64,000 nt of DNA from Nostoc sp. ATCC 43529 (GTDB lineage Bacteria > Cyanobacteriota > Cyanobacteriia > Cyanobacteriales > Nostocaceae), in assembly GCA_003326205.1 (NCBI GenBank), contig LWTK01000040.1, positions 1 through 64,000 on the forward strand, given 5' to 3'. Below are positions 44,496 to 55,087 of this stretch, one piece after another; within the stretch, counting starts at the first letter, position 1, and each line of letters starts with the position of its first letter. The translations under genes and the position numbers were made by a program. The notes below the pieces were generated by a model. That model worked only from the letters and a program-made list of their open reading frames with translations. It did not search any database and had not been told where the DNA came from.

Positions 44496-45767
44496 ATGGA
44501 TAAACGGTTTTTTAGCATTTTTGGGCTAACAGAAGAACAAGCGATCGCCATTATCGATACACCTTTAGAACAACTTGAAGATGCTTCTGATAAATACATT
44601 GCTGTTTCGCATTTGATTAATTTCCCCACAGAACAATCCATCGCAGCTTTGACACGGGCGATTGAAACCAGTAATCCGGCTGAGTTAGACCACCGCATTG
44701 TCCGACGCAAGGCTGTGGAAAGTTTGGGACGATTGCAAGCTGAATCAGCTTTACCTGTGATTCGCCAGTGCTTGAAAGATGATGATATTTATACTGTGGA
44801 AAATACTGTATGGGCAATTGGGGAAATTGGGACTAAAGACCCAGAAATTCTCGAAGAAGTCGCAGAATTACTTGATAAACCAGGTCAAATTTATCGAGTC
44901 ATTATTCATACTTTAGCTCGTGCTAATTATCAGCCATCTTTGGAACGTTTGCGTAAATTTACTGAAGTTGAGGACGAACCTACCCGTAGTGCAGCGATCG
45001 CTACAGTTTGTCGTTTTACGGGTGACTATTCCCAAATAATTGAGGTAATGGCATTGTTACAGAGTCCCAATGTCAATGCACGACGCGGTTGTATTCAAGA
45101 TTTAATTGATTCGCGCTATTACAAAGCTATCCCAGAAATCGCCCGTTGTCCTGTATCTTTGGTGTTCCGATTGCGAGGATTGCGGATGCTTTTAGATGCA
45201 GGTGTCCCATCGGGTGAAATTACTTTTGCAGAGGTTAAACCTTACTTAGAACAAGTGTTGTACGATCATCCGAAAGACATTGATTTAGTACATGAATATG
45301 ATGTTACACCTGTATTGAATTTTGCGATTGAAGAACTTTATCAAACTGATTTTGGACGGTGTTATTTAGCAACAAAAACTTTATTAGATATCTATCACGA
45401 GGAAGCACCAGCAGCACTTTTAGCGACTTATGCAGATAAAGCATATAACGATTATGGCGCTCATTATCATGTGATGAAACTATTGGGTTGGCTAAAATAT
45501 GTTCCTGCTTACGACTTGTTAGTAGAAAATTTGCACAATCGCGAACCGCAATTTCAAAAATCTCGTGCTGCATGTGCGATCGCTCTTGGTGAATTGGGTA
45601 ACCCAAAAGCAATTCCTGAACTCAAAATTTGCCTAAATTCACAAATTTGGGATTTGAAATATGCTTGTTTATTGGCACTAGACTGCTTAGGAGATACCTC
45701 TGGTCGGGAAATTGGCGCTCAGGATAGTGACTGGTTAATTAGAGCTAAAGCAGAGAGCAATAATTAG
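44496..45767 (+). CDS. cpeY: HEAT-repeat bilin lyase, CpeY-like
   Basis: 423 residues. It opens MDKRFFSIFGLTEEQAIAIIDTP, the typical start of CpeY proteins. HEAT/PBS-lyase repeats follow: RRKAVESLGRLQAESALPVI, VENTVWAIGEIG, SAAIATVCRFTGD, NVNARRGCIQDLI, KSRAACAIALGELGNPKAIPEL and KYACLLALDCLGD. CpeY attaches phycoerythrobilin to a cysteine of alpha-phycoerythrin, with CpeZ as partner. No phycobiliprotein or cpeZ gene lies nearby, so this copy is an orphan. It could be another E/F-type lyase. Good ATG; the upstream spacer has heptad repeats. Confidence 0.7.
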   Translation: MDKRFFSIFGLTEEQAIAIIDTPLEQLEDASDKYIAVSHLINFPTEQSIAALTRAIETSNPAELDHRIVRRKAVESLGRLQAESALPVIRQCLKDDDIYTVENTVWAIGEIGTKDPEILEEVAELLDKPGQIYRVIIHTLARANYQPSLERLRKFTEVEDEPTRSAAIATVCRFTGDYSQIIEVMALLQSPNVNARRGCIQDLIDSRYYKAIPEIARCPVSLVFRLRGLRMLLDAGVPSGEITFAEVKPYLEQVLYDHPKDIDLVHEYDVTPVLNFAIEELYQTDFGRCYLATKTLLDIYHEEAPAALLATYADKAYNDYGAHYHVMKLLGWLKYVPAYDLLVENLHNREPQFQKSRAACAIALGELGNPKAIPELKICLNSQIWDLKYACLLALDCLGDTSGREIGAQDSDWLIRAKAESNN

Positions 45768-45780
45768 TTAAGAATTATTC

Positions 45781-45824
45781 AATTTTGGATTTTAGATTTG
45801 AGGAAAAATCCAAAATCCAAAATT
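45781..45824. terminator. Bidirectional hairpin between converging genes
   Basis: AATTTTGGATTTT (45781-45793) pairs perfectly with 45812-45824 over an 18-base loop. It lies between the stops of the CpeY-like gene and the FHA gene and has A/T tracts on both sides. Confidence 0.65.
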
Positions 45825-45833
45825 ATCGATGGT

Positions 45834-46619
45834 TTATTTTTTAATTAAATTCTGGAGCGATCGTAAATCATAATTCAATATTTTTCCAGTATTTAATAGT
45901 TGATATCCAGCAAATATTAAAGCAGAAGCTACTACAATAGTTAAAAAGTTAGCTGAGACGAATACATTTCCAGTTAAAGCGAGCGCTACAATTCCTAGCG
46001 CTATTAAAATCCATCCTAAGTTAGGGTCTATCCGCCGCTGACAAAGGATAAAAATACCGGAGATGCATAGCAAAAAACCAGGAATCCCAAAAAATACACC
46101 AACGCGAATATTGGCAATTAAAATTATAATACCTGCAATTATCAAAGCAAAACCTACGGATTTTGTTGTCCGGTTCACTGGGGTTTGTCGCCCTAGAGGA
46201 TCGATTTGAGTTGGTATTTCCGTGGGATTTAAAGGAGTAAAAATATTTGGTTGATGTTGTATTTTATTTTGAAATATAAATGTTACTTTTTCATCCTGTC
46301 CCAGGTCAATTTTATCTCCTAAATTAATTTGATACGGTTTTCTAGGTTCTAACCTAATATTATTCACAAATGTTCCATTGGAGCTTCCCAAGTCTTCAAT
46401 AAAGTAATTATGAGCATGTATTTGAATTTGTGCATGAATTCGAGAAACTATATTAGCATCTGGTAAGCGAGAAACATCAATATTTGGCTTAATTTGGTCA
46501 TTGGGCTTACCGATATGAAACACTGCACAATGGGGTGGCAATTCAAAAGCAGTGTTGGTTTGGACGTGAAACAATTCTAAATTCAGCCCTATGATATTTG
46601 ATGTATTTAAGTTTTGCAT
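45834..46619 (-). CDS. FHA-domain membrane protein
   Basis: 261 residues from MQNLNTSN; a TTG seven codons earlier is possible. Residues about 20-120 are an FHA domain: FHIGKPNDQIKPNIDVS, NIVSRIHAQIQ and IEDLGSSNGTFVNNIRL, which bind phosphothreonine. Residues about 155-235 hold four short hydrophobic helices (SVGFALIIAGIIILIAN, GILLCISGIFILC-type). It ends the minus-strand run of signalling genes, 35 bases after the HAMP kinase. It may read Ser/Thr phosphorylation at the membrane, linking the Hanks-kinase type of signal to the neighbouring histidine kinases; that link is speculation. Confidence 0.85.
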   Translation of the reverse strand: MQNLNTSNIIGLNLELFHVQTNTAFELPPHCAVFHIGKPNDQIKPNIDVSRLPDANIVSRIHAQIQIHAHNYFIEDLGSSNGTFVNNIRLEPRKPYQINLGDKIDLGQDEKVTFIFQNKIQHQPNIFTPLNPTEIPTQIDPLGRQTPVNRTTKSVGFALIIAGIIILIANIRVGVFFGIPGFLLCISGIFILCQRRIDPNLGWILIALGIVALALTGNVFVSANFLTIVVASALIFAGYQLLNTGKILNYDLRSLQNLIKK

Positions 46620-46674
46620 CGCTTGTTTTTTAAGAAACAATTTCTCTAGTTTCTAAAATCTAAAATTGGCACGA

Positions 46675-48450
46675 TTAATAATTGCTCTGGACTGTTGAAC
46701 TTTGCCAATCAGTAGGCAATTTTAATTCATTAGAGTTTAGGGATTTTTGGTTCTGATGTAAAGGAATCTCAATCCAAAACTCAGTTCCCTCGCCTAATTG
46801 TGAATTACATCGCAGTACTCCTGAGTGTTTTTGCACAATAATTTGATAGCTAATCGATAACCCTAATCCTGTCCCCTGACCGACAGGTTTAGTCGTGAAA
46901 AACGGATCGAACAATTTTTGCTTAACTTCTTGAGTCATCCCTGGCCCGTTATCTGCAATTTTTATTACTACTCGGTTATTATCAATCATTTTAGTATTAA
47001 TTATAATCTGGCTAGGATTGTTCTCAATTTCTTGCTGGGAACGTTGAGCATTCCACATATCCAGAGCATCGATCGCATTATTAATCACGTTCATAAACAC
47101 CTGATTTAATTGCCCTGCATAACACTCTACCAGAGGCAATTTTCCATATTCCTTGATAATTTCAATTTTGGGACGTTCTGGCTTGGCTTTGAAGCGATTC
47201 TGTAAAATCAGCAGTGTACTTTCAATTCCTTCATGAATATCAACTTCTTTCATATCTGCTTCATCCAGATGAGAGAAGGTGCGTAAAGACAAGACAATCT
47301 GCTCAATTCGCTGCGATCCCATTTTCATTGAACTCAGGATTTTGGGCAGATCCTCTACTACAAATTCTAAATCAATATCCTCAATTTTTTCTTGAATTTT
47401 CGCTCTATCATTGGGAAATTCTTCTTGATAAAGCTGTACTAAATCTAGCAGATGTTTTGTGTATTCGCTAACGTAAATAATATTGCCAGAAATAAAATTA
47501 ACGGGGTTATTAATTTCGTGTGCTACTCCTGCCACAAGTTGTCCGAGACTGGACATTTTTTCAGTTTGAATCAGTTGAGCTTGCGTGCTTTGGAGTTCTT
47601 GTAAAGCTTTTTGGAGTTCTAACTGTGCCTGTTTGCGTTCGGAAATTTCCAATTCCAGGCGTTGGTTCATGTGGGTTAATTCAGTGTTTTTCATCAAAGT
47701 TTCACGAGACTCGGCTAGCTTTATTGCCATATGGTTAAATGCATCGGCAAGATCTTCTACTTCATCTTTTGTGTGAATATCTAGACGGTAATCTAAGTTC
47801 CCGGCTGCAATTTCTGACGTTCCAGTTTGCAAATTCTGTAACGATTTAACTATTGGACGCCAAATCAACATAAATTTGCTAACAAATAAAATTATAATGA
47901 CTTGCACAACTGCAAAGGAAATAATTCTCTGCACTTGATATAAGTTTTCTAGTTGTTCTTCAACTACAATACTCTGCTGATTGGCACGTTCAATCAACTG
48001 AGCAAGAAACAACTCAATATCTCTGTCAAAAGAATTAATAGCTCTAAAATACTGCTGAGAATCTGCTACAGAAGTGTCGCTGAGATTGCGGTGAGTTAAC
48101 TGATTTGCCAATTGGCTAAGAAACTGGTGACGGCGGCGAATAATTGAGATTTCCTTAGCATTTGGCATCAATTTTTCTAACTTGTTGAGAGAGTCGATAA
48201 ACTGGATTGAAGAGTTAACCATTGCTGTATCTGGACTCTTAAGTAAAACAATATCCTTGAGTTCAATAATTTCAGATTTTAAAGCATTTTCGGCAGTCAG
48301 AGCAATTTTAATAGTTTCGGTAGTTCGATTGCTTTTCTCACGGATAGTCTGTTTAATTTGCTGGACAGCTACAGCATTGCCAACCAGAATTGCTACTATT
48401 AGTCCGACAGACACAGCAGAACCTGTAAAAAATTTGGTAGAGATTTTCAT
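46675..48450 (-). CDS. HAMP-domain sensor histidine kinase
   Basis: 591 residues. Membrane helices near residues 10-28 and 178-198 enclose a helical periplasmic sensor (CHASE3-like). A HAMP domain follows (GNLDYRLDIHTKDEVEDLADAFNHM), then a coiled coil with QAQLELQKALQELQ. The kinase core has H311 in [15 protein letters not shown] box NNAIDAL, G1 IADNGPGM and [17 protein letters not shown]. No receiver domain and no response regulator gene are attached. Its start overlaps the stop of the PhnD-like gene by 4 bases (ATGA), so it probably works with that binding protein as the input. Confidence 0.93.
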   Translation of the reverse strand: MKISTKFFTGSAVSVGLIVAILVGNAVAVQQIKQTIREKSNRTTETIKIALTAENALKSEIIELKDIVLLKSPDTAMVNSSIQFIDSLNKLEKLMPNAKEISIIRRRHQFLSQLANQLTHRNLSDTSVADSQQYFRAINSFDRDIELFLAQLIERANQQSIVVEEQLENLYQVQRIISFAVVQVIIILFVSKFMLIWRPIVKSLQNLQTGTSEIAAGNLDYRLDIHTKDEVEDLADAFNHMAIKLAESRETLMKNTELTHMNQRLELEISERKQAQLELQKALQELQSTQAQLIQTEKMSSLGQLVAGVAHEINNPVNFISGNIIYVSEYTKHLLDLVQLYQEEFPNDRAKIQEKIEDIDLEFVVEDLPKILSSMKMGSQRIEQIVLSLRTFSHLDEADMKEVDIHEGIESTLLILQNRFKAKPERPKIEIIKEYGKLPLVECYAGQLNQVFMNVINNAIDALDMWNAQRSQQEIENNPSQIIINTKMIDNNRVVIKIADNGPGMTQEVKQKLFDPFFTTKPVGQGTGLGLSISYQIIVQKHSGVLRCNSQLGEGTEFWIEIPLHQNQKSLNSNELKLPTDWQSSTVQSNY

Positions 48451-49511
48451 TTTGCCGGAACAAAAATTAAGTTGAGTTCTTTTCGGAGTTGCTCAATAGA
48501 AGCATAATCTGAAGGGGTAACGAGGGTATATCCGGCTGACTCAATTCCTATAATATCCTCAAGACCTTCTGGGCTACTAATAAAAGCCTGCTTTAGTCGT
48601 TGAATTAACTCTGGTGGTAATTTTTTAGATACTACTATCGGAAAATTAAGTATAGGAGCAGATTGCCACACGACTCTGGAGTTTTCAGGTGTTAATTTTC
48701 CAGTTTTTTGTTGCTTAAAATAAGAGGAAATATTAGTAGCTGCGGCATCAACAATACCATCTTCTAATGCATTCAGACTTTTGTTATGGCTACCAGTATA
48801 AATAACTTGGTAAAAATCGCGTTTGTAATCAATTCCTAGTTTTTTAAAAGTAGCCAATGGCATCAAATAACCAGAGGTTGATAATTTGTCTACAAAGGCA
48901 ATGCGCTTACCTTTGAGGTCTTTTAAGGTTTTGATGGGACTATCTTGTTTGACAATGATACACGCACGATACCAGGGTTCTCCTGTATGTTTATCGATCG
49001 CAGTAACCAAAGGCTCAATTTTAGCACCCCTGTCCACTGCTTCCAGATAGCTCAGAGGCCCCAAATAAGCCATATCCAACTTATCTTGCACCAGCAAATC
49101 AGTGATTTCCTGGTAACTTTTGCCAATTTGGAAGTCTAGGGAAATTGCGATCGCATTTTGTTTGTTCTGAATTTCTTCTGTGTTTTGTCTTGTCTGTCTC
49201 CCTATCATCTTTGATTGTGGCTCAATTTCAACCTCTCGCCCAACAGATTGCTCTAAGTATTCTTTGAGAGCCTTAATCATCCGTTGTTGCTCTATTGGAT
49301 TTTCTGTGGGAACCACTCCAATTTTTAGTTTATATAAATTCTGCTTATAATTAATTGGAACCTTATCCACAGTAGAGTAATTCTTGTTAGATATTATTCC
49401 ACTACAACTTGTAGTCAGTAGCGCCATGATTACTACTAAAATTAAAACTCTATTTTTACTGAATAAATAATATTTGGCAACGAGCCACAGCACTAATAAG
49501 GACTTTTTCAT
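48447..49511 (-). CDS. PhnD-like phosphate/phosphonate-type binding lipoprotein
   Basis: 354 residues. The long N-terminal segment ends in a lipobox LLTTSC (C36), so it is a membrane-anchored lipoprotein. The PhnD/PF12974-like fold is shown by KLKIGVVPTENPIEQQRMIKALKEYLEQSVGREVEI, DMAYLGPLSYLEA, IIVKQDSPIKTLKDLKGKRIAFVDKLSTSGYLMP and DAAATN. No transporter permease or ATPase is adjacent. It is instead coupled (4-base overlap) to a histidine kinase, so a sensory role is likely. The ligand (phosphonate, phosphite or another oxyanion) is unknown. Confidence 0.88.
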   Translation of the reverse strand: MKKSLLVLWLVAKYYLFSKNRVLILVVIMALLTTSCSGIISNKNYSTVDKVPINYKQNLYKLKIGVVPTENPIEQQRMIKALKEYLEQSVGREVEIEPQSKMIGRQTRQNTEEIQNKQNAIAISLDFQIGKSYQEITDLLVQDKLDMAYLGPLSYLEAVDRGAKIEPLVTAIDKHTGEPWYRACIIVKQDSPIKTLKDLKGKRIAFVDKLSTSGYLMPLATFKKLGIDYKRDFYQVIYTGSHNKSLNALEDGIVDAAATNISSYFKQQKTGKLTPENSRVVWQSAPILNFPIVVSKKLPPELIQRLKQAFISSPEGLEDIIGIESAGYTLVTPSDYASIEQLRKELNLIFVPAK

Positions 49512-49674
49512 AATTAAATTTAGCAGTGGTGAGTGGGGAATAGGGAGTAGAGACGCGATTAACTTTTGTCTGTATAGGTTATGAGTTAGGAATTAATAGT
49601 TAAGAGTTATTATTCTCCGCTCTAACCTTCACTCCTCATCTCACCACTCCCCACTCCCCATTCCCCATTCTCTT

Positions 49675-52374
49675 TTAAATTGGAATTTGAATCCAGAATT
49701 CTGTACCTTGTCCTTCTTCTGATATACACTTCAAAACTCCACCATGTTTTTCTACTACAATTTGGTAGCTAATTGACAGTCCTAGTCCTGTTCCCTTACC
49801 AACAGGTTTGGTTGTGAAAAACGGATCGAATAAGCGAGTTCTCACTTCTTCTGGAATTCCACCTCCATTATCAATAATCCGAATCACAACAAAATTCTTA
49901 TCGAAAATTTCTGTCCGAATTATAATCTGGGGTTTGTTTGTTGTTTTTCCCTTAATCTTTAACTCTTCTAATGCATCGATCGCATTAGTCAAAATATTCA
50001 TAAATACTTGATTAAGCTGCCCTGGATAGCAATCAATTAAGGGCAAATCACCATATTCTTTGACGATAGATATATCTAGGCCAATTCCGTTATTTTTCCA
50101 GCGGTGATGCAAGATTAATAAAGTGTTATCAATTCCCTCATGAATATCAACTTGTTTTTTCTCGGCTTCATCATGGCGAGAAAAATTTCGTAACCCCAAA
50201 ACAATTTCCCGGATACGAGTAGTACCCATTCTCATTGATGATAGGAGCTTATAAAGGTCGCTAGTAATAAAATCTAAATCAATTTTTTCAGCAAAATCTT
50301 CAATTTCTGTCTCAGGGCTGGGATAGTATTGCTGATAGAGTTGCAAGAGAGTTAGTAACTCTTGAAAATATTCATGAGCATAAGTTAAATTGCCGTGGAT
50401 AAAATTAACTGGATTGTTGATTTCATGGGCAACACCAGCTACTAACTGTCCCAAGCTAGACATTTTTTCATGTTGGATTAATTGAGATTGAGTTTGCTGC
50501 AACTGATATAAAGTTGTGGTGAGTTTTTCCGCTTGAGTTTGAGCTGCTAAAGTAGCAGAACGACTTTGAGTATAAAGTTGTGCGTGGTCTATGGCGATGG
50601 CTAGTTGGTCGCAAACAGCTTGTAACAGACTAATTTCACTATTACTCCAAATGCGATCGCCACTACAATGACTGCAAACAATTGCCCCAATTTCCCCAGA
50701 ATTACTTTTAACTGGTAGCACTAGTTTAGCTGTAACACCATCAGTTAAAAGCTTTTGCATATCATCGTTAAGATGTGATTTACGATTAGTATCGTCAATA
50801 CAAACTAACTCTTGAGAAAGAAGTATTTTCGTCCAAAAATTGCTTTTTTGCTGAGGAACAGCACCTAACATTGTGGGTAAATTAGGATAGTTGGGGTTTC
50901 TTGCTTCAGAGGTAATAGTCAGGCTTGGCTCGGATGGCTGCGCTGAATAAGAAATAAAGTAACAACGGTCAATTTGTAATAAACTGCGAATTTCATTAAC
51001 AGCAGTTTCGAGGATAATATCTAAGTCAAGAGAACTGCGGATTTGGCTAGCTAAACCCAGCAATAATGCTTCCCGGCGGCTTAGTAGTTCTTCTCTAGCC
51101 CAAATCCTGTCAATAGCTACAGCAATATTATTCGCAATCCAATTTAATAAATTATGAGTTGGTTCGCTAAACAATTGCTGGCTGAATAACGCTATGATGC
51201 CAATTAATTGCTGTTCTACTATTAAAGGATAGGCAGAAAAGCGAAAAATAGAAAATGTAGAATTTAGTAGTAATTCTGGATGATTAATTGTTAACTCTTG
51301 GTTGAAAATTGCTTGATGGTTTTGCGTCATTAAGCCAACAATGTTATTGGCTACAACCATGTGATTGGGAAAATCTTCACTATTGTTCAAAGCACTACAG
51401 GTAGCCTCTGTGCAATGAACGCCAGCCTGTAATTCTAGCTGGTTTGTCTGTCGCTCAAAAGTCCAGATACAAACAAAGGCGAGCTTCAAGTATTGTGAAA
51501 TCGTATTTGTGCAGTTTTGCAGAATTTCTGCAAGTGTACCACTTTGAGATAATGCTAAACTAACTTCTGCACTCAAAAGTGATAAACGCGATCGCTCCAA
51601 TAAAGCTAACTCTGAAAGCTTGCGCTGCGTTATATCAGTACGAATTGATACATATTGATAAGGGTTTCCATCGGAATCTAAGATTGGGGTAATCAGAGTA
51701 TCCACCCAATAAAAAGTTCCATCTTTGGCTTTATTTTTAACTTCTCCCTTCCAAATTTGACCTTTGCTAATAGTTTTCCACAAATTCTCAAAATATTCCT
51801 TTGTATGATGACCAGAATTAATAATTCGATGGTCTTGTCCTAAAAGTTCTTCTCTAGAATATTTAGAAACCTCGCAAAATTGGTCATTAGCATAGGTTAT
51901 TCTGCCTCTTTTATCAGTAATAGCTACTAATGAATGAGTATTCAAAGCAAATTTTAAAGCTTCTAATTCTCGAATAATTTTTTGTCGGGCAATTTCATTC
52001 TCTTTATCTTGAGTAATATCACGAGCTACGGCATAAATTAATTTTTCTTCTATGAAGCTTGTTGCATTCCATGACAGCCATTTATAGGAACCATCTTGAC
52101 AAAGATAGCGATTTTCAAAATAAATTGCATCAATAGATTGTGTAATTTTTTGGGCTGCTAGAATAGTTGATTCCCGATCTTCAGGGTGAACAAATTCGAT
52201 AAAGGGTTTAGCAAGGAATTCTTGTGTTGACCAACCTAACGTTTTTGTCCATACTGGATTTAAAAACAGAAAATAACCATCAAAACTAGCAATACACAGT
52301 AAATCTATAGAAAGTGAGAAAAATCGAGAATATTTTTCTTCCAATTGTTGGAACTCAGATTTAGCTAGTTTCAT
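49675..52374 (-). CDS. Multi-PAS/GAF sensor histidine kinase
   Basis: 899 residues, no membrane helix, so cytoplasmic. Domains in order: PAS (about 8-130, [30 protein letters not shown]), PAS (about 140-255, [31 protein letters not shown] with PAC), GAF (about 270-425), GAF (about 440-600, [24 protein letters not shown]), coiled coil, and the kinase core with H650 in [29 protein letters not shown] and [17 protein letters not shown]. The second GAF has no obvious bilin-binding cysteine. The core closely resembles the kinase at 46675, so the two are related by duplication. It lies 163 bases upstream of the PhnD-like gene on the same strand. Confidence 0.92.
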   Translation of the reverse strand: MKLAKSEFQQLEEKYSRFFSLSIDLLCIASFDGYFLFLNPVWTKTLGWSTQEFLAKPFIEFVHPEDRESTILAAQKITQSIDAIYFENRYLCQDGSYKWLSWNATSFIEEKLIYAVARDITQDKENEIARQKIIRELEALKFALNTHSLVAITDKRGRITYANDQFCEVSKYSREELLGQDHRIINSGHHTKEYFENLWKTISKGQIWKGEVKNKAKDGTFYWVDTLITPILDSDGNPYQYVSIRTDITQRKLSELALLERSRLSLLSAEVSLALSQSGTLAEILQNCTNTISQYLKLAFVCIWTFERQTNQLELQAGVHCTEATCSALNNSEDFPNHMVVANNIVGLMTQNHQAIFNQELTINHPELLLNSTFSIFRFSAYPLIVEQQLIGIIALFSQQLFSEPTHNLLNWIANNIAVAIDRIWAREELLSRREALLLGLASQIRSSLDLDIILETAVNEIRSLLQIDRCYFISYSAQPSEPSLTITSEARNPNYPNLPTMLGAVPQQKSNFWTKILLSQELVCIDDTNRKSHLNDDMQKLLTDGVTAKLVLPVKSNSGEIGAIVCSHCSGDRIWSNSEISLLQAVCDQLAIAIDHAQLYTQSRSATLAAQTQAEKLTTTLYQLQQTQSQLIQHEKMSSLGQLVAGVAHEINNPVNFIHGNLTYAHEYFQELLTLLQLYQQYYPSPETEIEDFAEKIDLDFITSDLYKLLSSMRMGTTRIREIVLGLRNFSRHDEAEKKQVDIHEGIDNTLLILHHRWKNNGIGLDISIVKEYGDLPLIDCYPGQLNQVFMNILTNAIDALEELKIKGKTTNKPQIIIRTEIFDKNFVVIRIIDNGGGIPEEVRTRLFDPFFTTKPVGKGTGLGLSISYQIVVEKHGGVLKCISEEGQGTEFWIQIPI

Positions 52375-52852
52375 CAGTTTTAAAATATTAAGATTATTTA
52401 ATATTTGTCAAATAAGTTAATACGTTTTTCGTAATCGAATAATCATTCTCATGGAATATTGTCTGGTTGGAGCCTGCCTAACTTTTATTCCGATAATGAT
52501 TATTTTATTTACGAATAAATACGTAATTAACTTTATAACAGAAGTGAGAAATATAGCTTTTTTCTAGTGAATAGAATAGCTTACTGTTAACTCAATCCTC
52601 TGTTGAATATAGGTTTCCCTAAAAAACTATAAAGTAAACATTTGTATTTTATATTTAAGATAAGAAGTGTTATTTTACGTAAACTGAACTCATAAAACGC
52701 TACAAAAAAATGCCAGTCCCAATAATTTGCTTGACACAAGCACAGTTAAACAGCTTTGTTGACTTAATACAAAGTTGCCAGGTAGGTTAGGACATAAACC
52801 AATCTTTAAACCCCGACAGCAAAAGACTTTTAAGCTTGTTGCCTGCTATACT
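52375..52852. other. Intergenic region
   Basis: About 480 AT-rich bases upstream of the PAS/GAF kinase, probably holding its promoter. No gene, repeat array or RNA structure was recognised. Confidence 0.4.
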
Positions 52853-54028
52853 TCAGGCAATACTTCCTCGCTTTCTGGCTTCTTTGTAGGAAGTTCCAAC
52901 ATTTTTTAAACCAGCTTTAATCATTTGTTGTTCGAGGAGAGCAAAAAAACGCGCTTTATCTCCACCTTTTACCACTGCTTGATTATGAGCTTCAGCGATC
53001 GCCACTGGGTAACCGTACCCTTTTTGTACTTGTGCTAACATCAATCCCAGTGCTTGGTCTAACATAGGTGTATTTTGTGCTACCCATGCCGGAACTTCTA
53101 TCCGAGCAATTTCAGTACCAACGTGGACATAACAAAAGTAAATAGTTTGGTCGCCATAGAGTTCAAGAATCTGATTATTACTGCGCCATAAAGCACTGCG
53201 TTGTCCTGGTTTGAGTTGCGTTGCCCAAAGGGTAGTATCTCGTAAATCATCAAACTTTTTACAAGGTACTTTTTCTAGTTGATTTGGGCAATAAGTTTTA
53301 CAGTCTGGCACTTTATGAGGACAAGCCAACAAGCGTAAAAAATTCGTACCTTCGATGTTGCGGGAGGCGCTAAGATAGCCCATCAAGGGAATTTCAGCAT
53401 CACGCATTTGCTCCCAAGCTTGCAGAATCGGGGGTAAAATGCGATCGCGTGCATCCATCGGTAATTGTTCCAAAAACCAGTATATTAAAGAACCATCTAC
53501 CATTGCCAGCGTCGGTGCTTCTGCTTTAGCTGCACAGGCTAATTCTGCTAAAACCGTTGTTTCGGAAGCGGTGCGGCGAAAACTCATCCATTCCTCAGTA
53601 CGGATTCCCCATTGCCGAGACATGTATAAATCTTCTGGGCGATAAAATACCTCTGGTAAACTATCGAGTAGGGGATGGCGATTTTGTCCGTAGTGCAAGA
53701 CGACTCTGCCGATATTTAACAGATAACAATAAGCAATTTCGTGGTGGTTAGGGGCAATTTGGGAACCATCGGTAGCGATGACAGTGTGAATTTTTGGCGG
53801 AACTGGGATATCAATGCAAGTTTCTAGCGGCTCAACTGGTGTTGCATTAGCAAAGAGAATGCGATCGCGCCATTTTTCCTGGCGATCAATTAAATCTTCT
53901 TGACACTCATAAGCATTGTTTAGATATTGTTGTGCCATTTCTAAACGCTGGCGGCTAGCAGCAGCTTCTAAAGAAAGATGCTGACTTAAACCCTGCATTT
54001 GTCGCGCTAGTTTTGTAAGGTCAAGCAT
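52853..54028 (-). CDS. NurA-domain nuclease
   Basis: 391 residues. An N-terminal helical part (residues 1-75) is followed by the NurA domain. HTVIATDGSQIAPNHHE holds the first catalytic aspartate, and LAMVDGSLIYWFLEQLP the second. The C-terminus has YVHVGTEIARIEVPAWVA and a late GYPVAIAEAHNQAVV acidic/His motif. NurA is a 5'-3' nuclease that works with HerA in archaeal and bacterial double-strand-break repair; no herA is in this window. The protein also has a Cys/His patch (about residues 235-260, CPHKVPDCKTYCPNQLEKVPC) that may bind metal. Confidence 0.87.
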   Translation of the reverse strand: MLDLTKLARQMQGLSQHLSLEAAASRQRLEMAQQYLNNAYECQEDLIDRQEKWRDRILFANATPVEPLETCIDIPVPPKIHTVIATDGSQIAPNHHEIAYCYLLNIGRVVLHYGQNRHPLLDSLPEVFYRPEDLYMSRQWGIRTEEWMSFRRTASETTVLAELACAAKAEAPTLAMVDGSLIYWFLEQLPMDARDRILPPILQAWEQMRDAEIPLMGYLSASRNIEGTNFLRLLACPHKVPDCKTYCPNQLEKVPCKKFDDLRDTTLWATQLKPGQRSALWRSNNQILELYGDQTIYFCYVHVGTEIARIEVPAWVAQNTPMLDQALGLMLAQVQKGYGYPVAIAEAHNQAVVKGGDKARFFALLEQQMIKAGLKNVGTSYKEARKRGSIA

Positions 54029-54301
54029 AAAAGTAAGTGTGGAGTTAGGAGTTGAAAGTTAGGAGTTAGGAGTTAGGAGTTAGGAATTTACTTAATTATT
54101 TAATATTTACCTACATTTTTATAAATATCCGAAGTGAGTAAGTAGATGATTTTAGTCCATTTTAGTGGACTTAGGCTATCAGCCAGGAACTTAAGTTACT
54201 GGCGTGATATTGGTAAGAGTCAGAATTTATAGCAATTGAAGCATAGTTAACTTCAAACCTATTGCCTATTGCCTATTGCCTTTTTGCCTATTGCCTCATA
54301 G
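54029..54301. repeat. Spacer with AGTTAGG heptad repeats
   Basis: Five or more AGTTAGG units lie at about 54042-54087. TTGCCTA repeats occur at about 54260-54295. No gene was seen. Confidence 0.6.
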
Positions 54302-55087
54302 TTAAACCCAACCAGAGAAATCTTTAGCAAACTGAGACAGTGATAACAGATGAATTCGCGGATTGTGTTGGGCAGCTTCCCTTTCTGTTTGGGTATTATA
54401 ACCCCAATCTGCAAGTATAAGTCTCACATCTTCAAGGTCTGTTTGCTGTTGAACTAGCTGCAAAGTTTTGAGCCTATCTTCTACAAACCAAAGACTAACT
54501 GGTTTGTCCAGTTCTGCTTGCTTTAATTCTCGTAAAATTTCGTATTTAGGACGCTTTACTTCTTTACCAAAAATTGCTGCTGCTGGTAAATTCACCCCTT
54601 CTTTTTGTAACAACTGCTGTACAAAACGCCCTTCTTTAGTTGTCACAATATATAGCTTAACTCCATCAGCAACAGTTAATTTAATTTTTTCGATTACACC
54701 CGGATAAAATCTATGCAGACTGAGCCAGCCGTCTAAATCTGTAGCAATCCATTCATCTCGCAGGTTGTCTAGTTTTGCACCAATTTCTCTTGCCTGTAGT
54801 TTATCGTCTAACAATATTTGTGGAGTAATAGTTACCCACTCATGAAGAATTTTTTCATCAGAAATGCCATTAATCAAGGCTTTGATTAAAACAGGCATTT
54901 CCCAACCTGTTTCAATCACAGGACGTAGGCGATAGAATCTCAAAGCTAAATCATCTGGCGGTGTGTCGTTAGCGGGAGACCAAATTTCACAATAGGTGCG
55001 CCATGCTACCTCAAAATATTCAATTAGTCCGTCGCAAATCACTCCATCAAAGTCTAAGGCTAAAATCGTGGGACTACTTGCTGTCAT
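54302..55087 (-). CDS. HAD-family hydrolase
   Basis: 261 residues from MTASSPTILALDFDGVICD; the frame is open 42 codons further upstream, but that extension is not conserved-looking and covers the upstream spacer. The nucleophile motif I is DFDGVICD. Motif II is the LYIVTTKEGRF region, lysine/motif III is near AAIFGKEVKRPKY, and motif IV is WFVEDRLKTL. The cap domain lies between (RLRPVIETGWEMPVLIKALI). It is probably a phosphatase of small metabolites; the substrate is not predictable. It stands alone on the minus strand. Confidence 0.87.
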   Translation of the reverse strand: MTASSPTILALDFDGVICDGLIEYFEVAWRTYCEIWSPANDTPPDDLALRFYRLRPVIETGWEMPVLIKALINGISDEKILHEWVTITPQILLDDKLQAREIGAKLDNLRDEWIATDLDGWLSLHRFYPGVIEKIKLTVADGVKLYIVTTKEGRFVQQLLQKEGVNLPAAAIFGKEVKRPKYEILRELKQAELDKPVSLWFVEDRLKTLQLVQQQTDLEDVRLILADWGYNTQTEREAAQHNPRIHLLSLSQFAKDFSGWV

